The notes: a model not told the origin generated them from the letters alone. DNA of 64,000 nucleotides from Chitinophaga tropicalis (GCF_009758205.1 NZ_WRXN01000010.1:62001-126000), one strand, 5' to 3'; positions 23,879 to 32,810 are shown, counted from the first letter of the stretch. Made by a program: numbers and translations.

Positions 23879-26188
23879 ATGGGTGCACGTTTTGCTTCTC
23901 ATCTTTCCCTGGTTACAGCTTTCCTGGTTTGTACGCAACAGTTTTCACAGGCGCAGGATAAAAACCTGCTTCAATATGTAAAACCCATTATAGGCACAGA
24001 AAAAATGGGCCATACTTATCCGGGCGCCACAGTGCCTTTTGGTATGGTGCAACTGAGCCCGGAAACAGATACCATTCCTTATGAAATGAATGGGAAGTAT
24101 AACCCGGATGTATACAAATACTGCGCTGGTTACCAGTATACAGACAAGACCATAACAGGGTTCAGCCATACGCATTTCAGCGGTACCGGCCACTCTGACC
24201 TGGGAGATTTCCTTATCATGCCTACTACCGGCAAGCTGTACCTGAATCCGGGAACGGCCACTGATCCGGCAAGCGGTTACCGCTCCACTTTTTCACACAG
24301 CAATGAAACTGCGGAAGCAGATTACTATAAAGTTAAACTGGATAAATACAATATCACTGCCGAGCTGACTGCTACCAACCGGGTAGGGTTTCACCAGTAC
24401 ACTTTCCCTGATGCTACAGATCAGGCGCATATAGTACTGGACCTGATGGCAGGCATTTACAACTACGGTAACAAAAATGTATGGACGTTTGTAAGAGTAG
24501 AGAACGATACGCTTATTACAGGTTATCGGCAAACTAACGGATGGGCGCGTACGAGAACTGTGTATTTCGCCATGTCTTTCTCCAAACCGTTCACGCAGTA
24601 TGGCCATCAGAACTATGCTAATGATGTATACAAAGGCTTCTGGCGTAAGTTCGATGTAACGCGTAATTTCCCTGAAATGGCCGGCAGGCAGATCAGGGCA
24701 TGGTTTGATTTTAAAGTAGCTGCGGGTGAGAAGGTGAAGATAAAATTTGCCCTCTCTCCTGTAAGCACAGAAGGCGCACTCAATAACCTGCGTACAGAAG
24801 CGCCGGGATGGGACTTTGAAAAAGTGAAGCAGGACGGGCAGGCCATGTGGGTAAAAGAGCTGCAGAAAGTGAACGCTACCCTGAACAGTGAGGATGAAAT
24901 GACCAACTTCTATACTGCCATGTATCATGCTTTTCTCAGCCCTACTACTTACATGGATGCTGATGGCAGCTACCGCGGACTAGACCAGAACAACCATAAA
25001 GCCAATGGCTTTACCAACTATACAACCTTTTCCCTCTGGGATACCTACAGGGCTTTACATCCGCTGTTCAACATGATACAGCCAAAACGTAATGCCGATA
25101 TGGTACAGTCGATGATAGCGCACTATGAACAGAGTGCACAGCATATGCTGCCGGTATGGTCTCACTATGCCAATGAGAACTGGTGCATGATAGGTTATCA
25201 CAGCGTATCTGTTATTGCCGACGCCATCATCAAAGGCAATGCTCCTTTTGATGTGAACAAGGCGCTGGATGCCTGTGTGACCACTGCCCGTCACCGCAGT
25301 TATGATGGCCTTGGCTACTATATTGATATGGGCTATGTGCCTGAAGACAGGAATGGGTCTTCTGTTTCCAAAACGCTGGAATATGCGTATGATGACTGGT
25401 GTATTGCGCAGGTAGCGAAGAAGCTGGGCAGGCAGAATATTTATGAGGAGTTTATCAAACGTTCTCAAAATTACCGTAATGTGTATGATGCGGCCAGCGG
25501 GTATATGCGTCCGCGGTTATACAATGGTTCTTTCCGCGAAGCATTTGATCCGCTGAAGACAGATAACCAGGGCTTTATTGAAGGCAACGCATGGAACTAC
25601 AGTTTGTATGTACCGCAGTATCCGGCAGAGATGATAGCGCTGCGCGGAGATAAGAAGAGCTTTTCCCGTCACCTGGACTCTCTTTTCACCATGCACCTGC
25701 CGGACGAGTTTTTCGCTGAAACAGAGGACATTACGCGCGATGGCATTATCGGGAATTATGTTCATGGCAATGAACCTTCTCATCATGCCGCTTACCTGTA
25801 TAACTGGACCGGAGAACCCTGGAAAACACAGGAGAGGGTACGTATGATCCTGAAGAAGATGTACCGTCCAACCTCCGACGGGCTGGGTGGAAATGATGAT
25901 TGCGGGCAGATGAGTGCCTGGTATATTTTCACTTCACTTGGTTTTTACCCGGTATGTCCTGGTTCTGAGCAGTACATCCTGGGCAGTCCGGCAGTGAAAC
26001 AGGCCACGATACAGCTTGAGAACGGGAAGACTTTTACAGTGGAAGCGCCGGGGCAGAGTGATAAGAATGTATATGTGCAGAAGGTGACGTTGAATGGACA
26101 GCCGGTGTTGAGCAATAGTATTACACACCAGGATATTATGAACGGAGGCCGCTTAGTATTCCAGATGGGGCCTAAGCCTAAAAAATAA
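23879..26188 (+). CDS. Secreted GH92 alpha-mannosidase
   Basis: GH92 enzymes are calcium-dependent inverting exo-alpha-mannosidases that trim mannans and high-mannose N-glycans. I use the ATG at 23879, giving 769 residues with a signal peptide ending FSQAQ; a TTG two codons upstream is possible. Family blocks are present in order: VKPIIGTEKMGHTYPGATVPFGMVQLSPET, FSHTHFSGTGHSDLGDFLIMPT, FSLWDTYRALHP, YIDMGYVPED, GNYVHGNEPSHHAAYLYN with the catalytic-acid Glu, and GGNDDCGQMSAWYIFTSLGFYP. Length fits the family. It is followed by a strong terminator at 26206-26248, so the unit ends here. The upstream esterase may be its partner. Confidence 0.95.
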   Translation: MGARFASHLSLVTAFLVCTQQFSQAQDKNLLQYVKPIIGTEKMGHTYPGATVPFGMVQLSPETDTIPYEMNGKYNPDVYKYCAGYQYTDKTITGFSHTHFSGTGHSDLGDFLIMPTTGKLYLNPGTATDPASGYRSTFSHSNETAEADYYKVKLDKYNITAELTATNRVGFHQYTFPDATDQAHIVLDLMAGIYNYGNKNVWTFVRVENDTLITGYRQTNGWARTRTVYFAMSFSKPFTQYGHQNYANDVYKGFWRKFDVTRNFPEMAGRQIRAWFDFKVAAGEKVKIKFALSPVSTEGALNNLRTEAPGWDFEKVKQDGQAMWVKELQKVNATLNSEDEMTNFYTAMYHAFLSPTTYMDADGSYRGLDQNNHKANGFTNYTTFSLWDTYRALHPLFNMIQPKRNADMVQSMIAHYEQSAQHMLPVWSHYANENWCMIGYHSVSVIADAIIKGNAPFDVNKALDACVTTARHRSYDGLGYYIDMGYVPEDRNGSSVSKTLEYAYDDWCIAQVAKKLGRQNIYEEFIKRSQNYRNVYDAASGYMRPRLYNGSFREAFDPLKTDNQGFIEGNAWNYSLYVPQYPAEMIALRGDKKSFSRHLDSLFTMHLPDEFFAETEDITRDGIIGNYVHGNEPSHHAAYLYNWTGEPWKTQERVRMILKKMYRPTSDGLGGNDDCGQMSAWYIFTSLGFYPVCPGSEQYILGSPAVKQATIQLENGKTFTVEAPGQSDKNVYVQKVTLNGQPVLSNSITHQDIMNGGRLVFQMGPKPKK

Positions 26189-26205
26189 GTTTGCGGTCAC
26201 ATCCG

Positions 26206-26248
26206 GGAGAGGGATGGACGGGTATCCCGTCCATCCCTCTCCTTTTTT
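26206..26248 (+). terminator. Strong intrinsic terminator after the GH92 gene
   Basis: A perfect 17-bp stem (26206-26222 GGAGAGGGATGGACGGG, 26226-26242 its complement) with a 3-nt loop, followed by six T. It lies 17 bp past the GH92 stop. Confidence 0.92.
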
Positions 26249-26260
26249 CCGTAAATTTAT

Positions 26261-26782
26261 ATGGATCAACCTGTATATATGAAAGCTTCTTCTCAACAGC
26301 ATAATTTCAGGTTTCACAATCTGGGTATCGGCGATATACAGTTGGGCAGAAAGCCTGAGCAGATCCCTGCCCTTGTTCCTTTCCAGCGGTATTCCAGGAA
26401 GAACAGTTTCATTGTTTCCCCCAATCCTTCCCTTTACCAGTTTTTTAACGGAGATGTGAAAGTCATGATAGAGAATGATGATCCCGGCCTTGCCCTGCAG
26501 CATCTTTTTACCAGTATAAACGAATATGGGTTTATCAACCGTATCTTCCTGTATACCAGGAAAACGAATGAACGGCTGGCGGGAAGGCTCAGCCAGCTTT
26601 ATGGGGAGCCTAAGATGCGGAAGGCCGGCCATGGCACACAGAACGTATGGGTAACAGAAAGTGAGACAGAGATCACGCTATTCAGCCCTTTATTTGATCC
26701 GGACATTAACCAGGTCATTTCCTTCCGTTTTTTTCATGACCTGCCGGCATTGAAGGAATATATCATTGAAGGTAGAACGTAG
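26261..26782 (+). CDS. Hypothetical protein of 173 residues
   Basis: I do not recognise this family. The protein is soluble, without a signal peptide or membrane segment. It is moderately basic in the N-terminal third (QLGRKPEQIPALVPFQRYSRKNSF) and has an alpha/beta pattern later (LALQHLFTSINEYGFINRIFLYTRKTNERLAGRLSQLYGEP, then ISFRFFHDLPALKEYIIEG). It starts 12 bp after the GH92 terminator, so it is likely transcribed on its own, although no clear promoter box is seen in that short space. A second in-frame ATG is six codons downstream. The following 758 bp hold no gene, so no neighbour helps assign a role. Composition and codon use match the region. Confidence 0.65.
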   Translation: MDQPVYMKASSQQHNFRFHNLGIGDIQLGRKPEQIPALVPFQRYSRKNSFIVSPNPSLYQFFNGDVKVMIENDDPGLALQHLFTSINEYGFINRIFLYTRKTNERLAGRLSQLYGEPKMRKAGHGTQNVWVTESETEITLFSPLFDPDINQVISFRFFHDLPALKEYIIEGRT

Positions 26783-27410
26783 AAGGTTATATCAAAAGAA
26801 AAGGCCTGCTAAAAAGCAGGCCAGTTATGGTACTTTGGGGGGGACAATACAATTTAGGGTTTTCAAAGGGTACAATATTTTAAATCAGCATTCAGGCTTA
26901 ATTGCCTTCTCAATATTAGAGAAAATAAAGTTCCGGTAACCGTCATTGAAAGCGCAAACGAAAGAAGTCTATAAGGCAAGTGAGTTATTTGTTATAACAC
27001 ACAAATAAATCCCGGAATTTCAAAATGCCTGTGATCCATACCAATAGAGCATTTCAACAATACAAATATCTGATTGGCCGTCTTTTCCTTACAGGTAAGC
27101 AGGGATAAAAAACCGGCAATGAATCAAGAGGAAATGTAGCAATACACACTCCAAAACTGCGTAAATACCGGTAGTCTGATACCCGAATTTTCACGGTAAA
27201 AAAACGCCTCTTTTGTTAAGGGTATATTAAAAGAGCTATGTCCCTGACCTTGTGATTAAGAAAAAACGCCCTATACATGTGAAAAAAAATATACACCGAT
27301 AAATTACGGTAATATTGTACCGTGATTTACGCAGAAAATACCTCATATTTATACAGAAAAAGAATGCAAAGAGACGGTATTTATATTATATAAAATTATA
27401 TATGACCTGA

Positions 27411-27441
27411 TTGAGCAGTAATTATGAATTTATTATGTTTG
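27411..27441 (+). promoter_or_regulatory. Bacteroidota-type promoter for the 153-residue gene
   Basis: TATGTTTG at 27434-27441 matches the -7 consensus TAnnTTTG, and TTGA at 27411-27414 lies 19 bp upstream as a -33 element. Transcription would begin near 27447-27449 and give a leader of about 92 nt. Confidence 0.6.
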
Positions 27442-27496
27442 TAATGTTATGATTATCATTAACTTACAACGATTCTTCTATGCTCAAAGGAGCTAG

Positions 27497-27531
27497 TTTT
27501 AGGTTGTCAACGAGATTTTCAAAACCTAAAA
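27497..27531 (+). promoter_or_regulatory. Leader hairpin in front of the 153-residue gene
   Basis: TTTTAGGTT (27497-27505) and AACCTAAAA (27523-27531) form a perfect 9-bp stem with a 17-nt loop ending 9 nt before the ATG. It could block ribosome access or stabilise the mRNA. Confidence 0.5.
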
Positions 27532-27540
27532 TAATATCTT

Positions 27541-28002
27541 ATGTCAGCCGCAAAAATCATGAAAGCAGGTCAGTTTGTAAACGATAAGCATGTTACAATG
27601 CTGCGCGAAAACTATAAAGAAAACAGGTGGAAAGCCAATTCTGAGCGACTGGGCAAGATGGATTCACTGAGCGTTTGGTATAGCCTGGACGAGCTGAAAC
27701 AATATATTGAGACTGCTGAAGCTGCCGGAGCCGATGGGATCAGGGTTTATTTTGGGGTTTATCCTTCCACTTTCCCTGAAAATATCCTGCTGGAAGACAG
27801 GCAGACCATTGTTTTCGTAGCTACCCAGCAGAAAACCGGCCAGACCGGTAAAACCGAAAATAAAGATCTGTATGTTTCCACACCTAAAGGCGCTGAGATC
27901 ATTGCATTTAATTACGGATTACCTTGTCCACCGGCCTGTGTAGGCGATGCTGAGATAAAAACCTCCCTAACCAGAGTAGAAAAACAAACTGTTAATATCT
28001 GA
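27541..28002 (+). CDS. Unknown soluble 153-residue protein with CPPxC motif
   Basis: No family is recognised. The protein has no signal peptide or membrane segment. Its middle reads SLSVWYSLDELKQYIETAEAAGADGIRVYFGVYP, a helix then a beta-strand with a conserved-looking GIRVYFG core. The C-terminal part has a GLPCPPACVGD motif whose two cysteines could bind a metal or form a disulfide. The gene has its own promoter (27411-27441), a leader hairpin and a strong terminator (28036-28066), so it is a single-gene unit. It lies directly before a 7TM/histidine kinase/response regulator operon on the same strand, so it may be a target or partner of that system (inference). Confidence 0.8.
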   Translation: MSAAKIMKAGQFVNDKHVTMLRENYKENRWKANSERLGKMDSLSVWYSLDELKQYIETAEAAGADGIRVYFGVYPSTFPENILLEDRQTIVFVATQQKTGQTGKTENKDLYVSTPKGAEIIAFNYGLPCPPACVGDAEIKTSLTRVEKQTVNI

Positions 28003-28035
28003 CCTGTTTCCCCATCTTTATAAATCAAATTTAGT

Positions 28036-28066
28036 ACTGCCGGATACCTGTCCGGCAGTTCTTTTT
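28036..28066 (+). terminator. Intrinsic terminator after the 153-residue gene
   Basis: ACTGCCGGA (28036-28044) pairs with TCCGGCAGT (28051-28059) around a 6-nt loop and is followed by TCTTTTT. It separates this gene from the two-component operon. Confidence 0.88.
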
Positions 28067-28125
28067 AGTAGAACGAAAATTATTTAGGAACACTTTTACT
28101 AATTTACCGCTGTAACTTAATCGTT

Positions 28126-28845
28126 GTGTTAGTGTCTAATAGCTGTTACCATTTATTGTCCTCCTTTGTAAATCTGCATGTGTTGGGATTACACCAGATC
28201 TCCCTGTACAGGTTGCCGATACACGTTTTTATTATCATACTATGCCTGATTATAGCTTTACTTTCAAAATTCCAGAAGAATCCGCCACATTATCTTAATT
28301 CTTTTATTATCTATATCATCCTGACAATTACCATAGAAATGTTTGCCTGGTGGTATAGCCTGCATAGAAAGAACAACCTGATCTTTTATAATTTCTATAC
28401 CATTCCGAATATTACTTACCTGTTATACCTGGTCAGGTCTTTCCTGTCCAACTCAAAAGTTATCCGGATGCTGGATATATTCATTATCGTATATCCCGGC
28501 ATTGCGCTTGTCAATATTATCCGGACCCCGCATACCTTTAATACCTATGCGTTCCTGATTGGCTGTACGCTGGTGGTGATAGCTACTATCTGCTATTTTT
28601 ATGAACGTATCAAATACCCGGGCCCGCAAAGCCTGTTAAAGGACCCAACGTTCTGGATCTCTACGGGTTTACTGTTTTATTATACCTGCAGTCTGCCCCT
28701 GAACGGGATACTGAACTTTATTTCAAATATGCCATTCTATGTATATACAACCATTTATTTCATTAATGTTGTGATAAATATTATTCTATATTTATTATTC
28801 AGCATCTCGTTCTTATGCAATCTGATTTCCAGGAAGTCTTCCTAG
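28126..28845 (+). CDS. Seven-transmembrane protein of unknown function, probable sensor partner
   Basis: This protein of up to 239 residues has seven clear hydrophobic helices (about residues 30-47, 58-81, 88-107, 113-131, 141-160, 175-196, 205-232) and almost no soluble part, with Trp and Tyr at the membrane edges. No family is recognised. The start is uncertain: GTG at 28126 or GTG at 28132, no ATG being available before the first helix. It overlaps the histidine kinase gene by 31 bp, so the products are made together. The kinase has only a single short membrane helix and no sensor domain, so this protein is a good candidate for the signal input of the pair (inference). Confidence 0.75.
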   Translation: MLVSNSCYHLLSSFVNLHVLGLHQISLYRLPIHVFIIILCLIIALLSKFQKNPPHYLNSFIIYIILTITIEMFAWWYSLHRKNNLIFYNFYTIPNITYLLYLVRSFLSNSKVIRMLDIFIIVYPGIALVNIIRTPHTFNTYAFLIGCTLVVIATICYFYERIKYPGPQSLLKDPTFWISTGLLFYYTCSLPLNGILNFISNMPFYVYTTIYFINVVINIILYLLFSISFLCNLISRKSS

Positions 28846-29651
28846 TCATTTTCTCGTCCATTTTCCTGCTGGTTTTGCTTGTTGGCTTCATCGTTATCAT
28901 GCTGATACTGAACCAGAAAGGCAGACAGGCGCAGGCACAGGAGCTGAGATTAATGAAGGAACGCTATGAACAGGAGTTACTGAGATCGCAACTTGAAATA
29001 CAGGAAAACGTATTCGGGCATTTATCGCAGGAGATCCATGACAATATCGGGCAGTCGCTCACTTTCGTAGCCCTGTCCCTGTTAACGGTACCTGTAGAAA
29101 ACAACAGCGAGGCGCATGAATATATAGAAGAAAGCAGAAAAGCGTTACAAAAGGCGATTACAGAGCTCAGGGACCTTTCCCGGAGTCTGCACACGGACCG
29201 CGTTACTGAAATAGGCCTTGCCAACTCTGTCCATTTTGAACTGGAGCGACTGAAGAGGACCAATTTGTACGAAACTTCCGCTAATTTTGCAGACATACGG
29301 AACCTGCTTGATCACCAGACGGAGATCATATTATTTCGCATTGTTCAGGAAATGCTTAATAACATAGTCAAGCATGCCAAAGCGAGTAAAGTTGACGTTA
29401 AACTATCACATCAGACCGATATTATCGTACTGGAAATTAAAGACAATGGTGTAGGCTTTGAACCAGATGTATTGTTTGCCGATCAGGAACAACGTAAAGG
29501 CCTCGGGCTTATGAACATTCAAAAAAGGGCTTCCCTGATAGGGGGCACCTTCCATATCAATAGCGCAAAAAATAGCGGTACAGCCATTCGTATCACTATA
29601 CCCGTAAATAAACAGTCATTCCATGAGCACAACCAGGAAAGCGAAATATAG
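28815..29651 (+). CDS. Membrane-bound sensor histidine kinase (HisKA_3/NarL type)
   Basis: This 278-residue protein has one N-terminal membrane helix (about 7-33), then a short coiled coil (QAQAQELRLMKERYEQELLRSQLEIQ). The dimerisation/phosphoacceptor domain carries EIHDNIGQSL (His near residue 74), the HisKA_3 motif. The ATPase domain follows with the N box EMLNNIVKHAKASKV, the G1 box DNGVGF and the GLGLMNIQKRASLIGG G2 region. It lacks any extracellular sensor domain. The gene overlaps the 7TM gene by 31 bp and the response regulator gene by 29 bp, a tight three-gene unit. This is a known architecture in Bacteroidota in which another membrane protein provides the input. Confidence 0.93.
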   Translation: MQSDFQEVFLVIFSSIFLLVLLVGFIVIMLILNQKGRQAQAQELRLMKERYEQELLRSQLEIQENVFGHLSQEIHDNIGQSLTFVALSLLTVPVENNSEAHEYIEESRKALQKAITELRDLSRSLHTDRVTEIGLANSVHFELERLKRTNLYETSANFADIRNLLDHQTEIILFRIVQEMLNNIVKHAKASKVDVKLSHQTDIIVLEIKDNGVGFEPDVLFADQEQRKGLGLMNIQKRASLIGGTFHINSAKNSGTAIRITIPVNKQSFHEHNQESEI

Positions 29652-30300
29652 TGTTGCAATTGCCGATGACCATGTGCTGGTCAGAAAAGCCCTTGGCAGG
29701 CTGATTAACACTTTTGCAGATTATTTCATTCTATTTGAAGCAAGCAACGGAGAAGAAGTAGTAAAGATCATCAACAACCGTGAAGTACAATTACCCGATA
29801 TACTGATACTCGACGTGAACATGCCGGGTATGAACGGTTATGAAACAGCCACCTGGATCAATAACCATTTCCCTCAGATAAGAGTACTGGCCCTTTCTAT
29901 GCTGAATGATGAGTCAGTGATCATCAAAATGCTGAAATCAGGCGCCAAAGGTTATATCATGAAAAATGTGGAACCGGACGATCTGAAAGAAGCGTTCGAT
30001 TCCATTATCAAGAAAGATTTCTATCTGCCTGATTATATATCCGGTAAAGTGATCTCCGGGTTACAGAAGGATGTATTGTCACTCAGCGAAAAAATAGAAC
30101 TTACGCCGAAGGAAAAAACTTTCCTGCAGTTTCTCTGTACAGAGTTGTCTTACAAGGAAATTGCACAGAAGATGTTTGTGAGCCCCCGTACAATAGACGA
30201 TTATAAAAGCAGTCTTTGTGACAAGCTGAAAGTAAAGACCCGTGTGGGACTGGTTATTTTCGGCATCCGTTACGGGTTAATAGATATTAACACCGATTAA
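29623..30300 (+). CDS. NarL/FixJ family response regulator
   Basis: This 225-residue protein has a receiver domain (about 10-125) with the acidic pair IADDH, the phospho-acceptor Asp in ILILDVNMPGMNGYE, LALSMLN and the conserved Lys in GAKGYIMKN. A LuxR-type helix-turn-helix follows (about 160-220: LTPKEKTFLQFLCTELSYKEIAQKMFVSPRTIDDYKSSLCDKL). It is phosphorylated by the kinase encoded just upstream, whose gene it overlaps. Its targets are unknown; the ACGGTA-rich region upstream of 27541 is a candidate. Its stop codon overlaps the stop of the converging DUF2264 gene by three bases, with no terminator between them. Confidence 0.95.
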   Translation: MSTTRKAKYSVAIADDHVLVRKALGRLINTFADYFILFEASNGEEVVKIINNREVQLPDILILDVNMPGMNGYETATWINNHFPQIRVLALSMLNDESVIIKMLKSGAKGYIMKNVEPDDLKEAFDSIIKKDFYLPDYISGKVISGLQKDVLSLSEKIELTPKEKTFLQFLCTELSYKEIAQKMFVSPRTIDDYKSSLCDKLKVKTRVGLVIFGIRYGLIDINTD

Positions 30301-31562
30301 ATTGCATGGTCTTTTTCCACTGTTTTACCCGCCCACGCTTTCTGCGCCGTCCACTCCTGTGGCGGCGCCACCCAGAATGGATGTCCGGCCGGCAGGCCCA
30401 GCGCCAGGAATCCTGCTGTGCATAGATACAGGCTACCGGTAGAAGTGTAGATGTCAGCAATTTCCGGCTGATGCCCGCAGAAGCCCAGTTGCAGCCAGCC
30501 CTTACTGTCAAAGGTGCCGGGTGTCTCAAATATCCTGCGCATCACTGCCGTTAATGCACATCTTACCTGTGCTGCAGAAACGCCTTCCGGCAGCTTTTCC
30601 AGCAATGCCAGCTGTACCAGCGGCTGGAATGCGGCATTCCGGTATGTCATGGAACGCCCTACTACCGGGAAGGTACCTTCCGGAGAGATCAGTCTTTCCT
30701 GGATGGCGCCATAACGCTGCATGCGCGTCAATGCCTGCTCATACTCCTGTTTCCTGGTCTTCCCCCTGTCTGACAATACTTTCAATACATCTACCAGCAT
30801 AGGTTGTATTACAAAGCCATTGTAATAGTCGTAATGAAATTCAGGCCCATCCCCATACATTCCATCTCCCTTATACCATTCCTGGTGTTTCTTTACCGCA
30901 TAGTCAACCCGCATACTATCCCAGTCATCTTCTCCGAACATAAGCAATGCGGCCTCTATCATTGCGGCAAACAGCAGCCAGTTGCTATATCCCGGGCGTA
31001 TGCTCCGCAGGCTTTTAAAACCGGCTATTACGCCTCTTTTTACTTCCTCAGGCAATGGCTTCCACAACTGCTCCGGGGCACGCACAAAAGCATGTGCCAG
31101 GAAAGCGCCATCTACCAGCGGCTGTCCGTCATATTTACCGGTAAAGTTCATTTCATCAGGCCCACCCTGACGTACCGCCTGTGCAGTAGCCTGATGCGCA
31201 TAACCGGTTAAACGGACCCGTATTTTGCCTTCTGCCGTATTATCGGCCCCCAGTTCCAGCCAGGGTGCAATACCGGCCATAGTACGCCCAAAAGCCTCCA
31301 GGTAAGTCACTTTTTCCACCTGCTTCCCGTAAGAGGGCGCTACTTCCCTGGGCATGGCCAGCTTCAGTTCTCCTTTGGCCAGGTTTTTCAATACCGGCTC
31401 TGCAATGCGGACCAGCAGGGAAGACCAGTACTCCCTGTCAGCTACAGGAGCAGCGCTGCTTCCGGCAGGCACATTCCCTGCCTGCCAGAAGCTGTTGTCT
31501 GCCTTTACAGCGCCGGCCATACCGGCCAGTGGCACCGCTTTAATAAAGTTACGCCTGTCCAT
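30297..31562 (-). CDS. DUF2264 family protein with Tat signal, in the uronate regulon
   Basis: This 421-residue protein begins DRRNFIKAVPLAGMAGAVKA, a twin-arginine signal peptide (RRxFxK), so it is exported folded. The body is helical with family blocks ADREYWSSLLVRIAEPVL, AFGRTMAGIAPWLELG, YSNWLLFAAMIEAALL, GDGMYGDGPEFHYDYYNGFVIQPML, VVGRSMTYRNAAFQPL and a C-terminal TSTGSLYLCTAGFLALGLPAGHPFW. These match DUF2264, an (alpha/alpha) barrel family found in uronate and rhamnogalacturonan loci, with glycosidase activity suspected in several members. It follows the GH88 gene with a TAATG overlap, so the two proteins are co-expressed and probably act on the same acidic glycan. The exact activity is unknown. 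Confidence 0.88.
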   Translation of the reverse strand: MDRRNFIKAVPLAGMAGAVKADNSFWQAGNVPAGSSAAPVADREYWSSLLVRIAEPVLKNLAKGELKLAMPREVAPSYGKQVEKVTYLEAFGRTMAGIAPWLELGADNTAEGKIRVRLTGYAHQATAQAVRQGGPDEMNFTGKYDGQPLVDGAFLAHAFVRAPEQLWKPLPEEVKRGVIAGFKSLRSIRPGYSNWLLFAAMIEAALLMFGEDDWDSMRVDYAVKKHQEWYKGDGMYGDGPEFHYDYYNGFVIQPMLVDVLKVLSDRGKTRKQEYEQALTRMQRYGAIQERLISPEGTFPVVGRSMTYRNAAFQPLVQLALLEKLPEGVSAAQVRCALTAVMRRIFETPGTFDSKGWLQLGFCGHQPEIADIYTSTGSLYLCTAGFLALGLPAGHPFWVAPPQEWTAQKAWAGKTVEKDHAI

Positions 31563-32764
31563 TATTTAGCCCATTGTTTATAACGCAATAACGCTTCAAC
31601 AAAGTAGTAATCTGCATAGGTGAGCGGTACATCCACTTCAGATTTATGGGGCAGGGAGCCTACGCTGTGTTTAAGTATGAAATCGTTGTTCTCGCCTTCT
31701 TTTGCAAGATAGGCAGGGCTGCACAGGCTTTCCAGCATCTTCTCTCCTGCTTTCCAGTATTTTGCTGATGTTTCGCCCTGGGTGTAACGGCTCAGTTCCA
31801 GCAGTGCTGAAGCGGCTACTGCACCGGCAGAAGCGTCACGCGGAGCGTTCGGAATATCCGGCGCATCATAGTCCCAGTAAGGAATCAGATCGGCCGGCAT
31901 ATGCGGATTATTCAGAATGAATTCAGCAATATGTCTGGCCTGTTCAAGATAGGCTTTGTCTTTCGTTTCACGGTACATCATGGTATAGCCATATAATCCC
32001 CATGCCTGTCCGCGGGACCATGCAGAGCTGTCTGCAAAGCCCTGGTGCGTATTCTTTGCCACCACAGCGCCGGTAGTGGTGTCATATCCAATTACGTGAT
32101 AGGAGCTGTAGTCTGGCCTGAAATGATGCAGTTTTGTGGTATTGGCATGTGTGCGGGCCACATGCGCAAAAGAAGTATCTCCGCTTACCCTGGTAGCCCA
32201 GGTAAGCAGTTCCAGGTTCATCATATTGTCAATGATAACGGGAAACTGCCAGTCGCCATGGTCCCATGACTTGATACAGCCTACAGTGGGATTGAAGCGG
32301 GTGCAGAGTGAACGGGCGCTGGTAAGCAGTACGTCTTTGTAGGCAGGATCTTTGGTGAGCCGTAGTCCGTTACCAAAGCTGCAATACATCATAAAACCGA
32401 GATCGTGCGTTCCTTTGTTGTTCTTTTCTTTTTCTACCAGTGCAGTACGTTTGATAGCTTCCTGTCTGATAGTTTTATCTTTCGAATATTCATACAGGTA
32501 CCATAGTGTACCGGGGTAGAAGCCGGCTGTCCACCATTCGGACTTCGCCGTTACCAGGCTGCCGTCTTTCGGGTTGGTGCTGCGTGGCAATACGTTGTCA
32601 GGAACATGTTTTGCCATGAGCTTGTACTGGCGGGTGGCCAGGTCCAGCGTTTTATTTGCCAGAGAGATCATTTGTTGTTTTCGGCTGCTGCTTTTCTGTG
32701 CTACGACCTGGGTAGCTGTGCATGCGGCCAGTAATCCGCAGAGCAGGAATGATAGTTTTTTCAT
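31562..32764 (-). CDS. GH88 unsaturated glucuronyl hydrolase, secreted
   Basis: GH88 enzymes hydrate the C4=C5 double bond at the non-reducing end of oligosaccharides made by polysaccharide lyases, releasing an unsaturated uronate that converts to DKI (5-keto-4-deoxyuronate). The 400-residue protein has a signal peptide (residues 1-22, ending TQVVA). Signatures are WWTAGFYPGTLWYLYEYS, THDLGFMMYCSFGNGLRL (with a catalytic Asp), IIDNMMNLELLTWA (second Asp), GFADSSAWSRGQAWGLYGYTMMYRET and RDASAGAVAASALLEL. The operator GCAAACGTTTGC lies 47 bp upstream. The products feed KduI and KduD encoded nearby. No polysaccharide lyase is in the window, so that enzyme must be elsewhere. Confidence 0.93.
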   Translation of the reverse strand: MKKLSFLLCGLLAACTATQVVAQKSSSRKQQMISLANKTLDLATRQYKLMAKHVPDNVLPRSTNPKDGSLVTAKSEWWTAGFYPGTLWYLYEYSKDKTIRQEAIKRTALVEKEKNNKGTHDLGFMMYCSFGNGLRLTKDPAYKDVLLTSARSLCTRFNPTVGCIKSWDHGDWQFPVIIDNMMNLELLTWATRVSGDTSFAHVARTHANTTKLHHFRPDYSSYHVIGYDTTTGAVVAKNTHQGFADSSAWSRGQAWGLYGYTMMYRETKDKAYLEQARHIAEFILNNPHMPADLIPYWDYDAPDIPNAPRDASAGAVAASALLELSRYTQGETSAKYWKAGEKMLESLCSPAYLAKEGENNDFILKHSVGSLPHKSEVDVPLTYADYYFVEALLRYKQWAK

Positions 32765-32810
32765 GCGTGTAATGTTTTTATCCGGACCTGTATTCTTTTA
32801 TATTTTTTAC

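Larger units (their letters stand above)
26783..27540. other. Long gene-free region with repeated ACGGTA motifs and a promoter
   Basis: About 758 bp, AT-rich and without a convincing ORF on either strand. It holds a hairpin without T-tract just after the orphan gene (GGCCTGCT/AGCAGGCC, 26803-26822). ACGGTA or its complement occurs at 27193, 27306, 27318 and 27374, and the palindromes CGGTAACCG (26934) and TACCGGTA (27166) are related. A Bacteroidota promoter and a leader hairpin lie next to the gene at 27541. It may be a large regulatory region or may encode an unrecognised small RNA. Confidence 0.55.
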
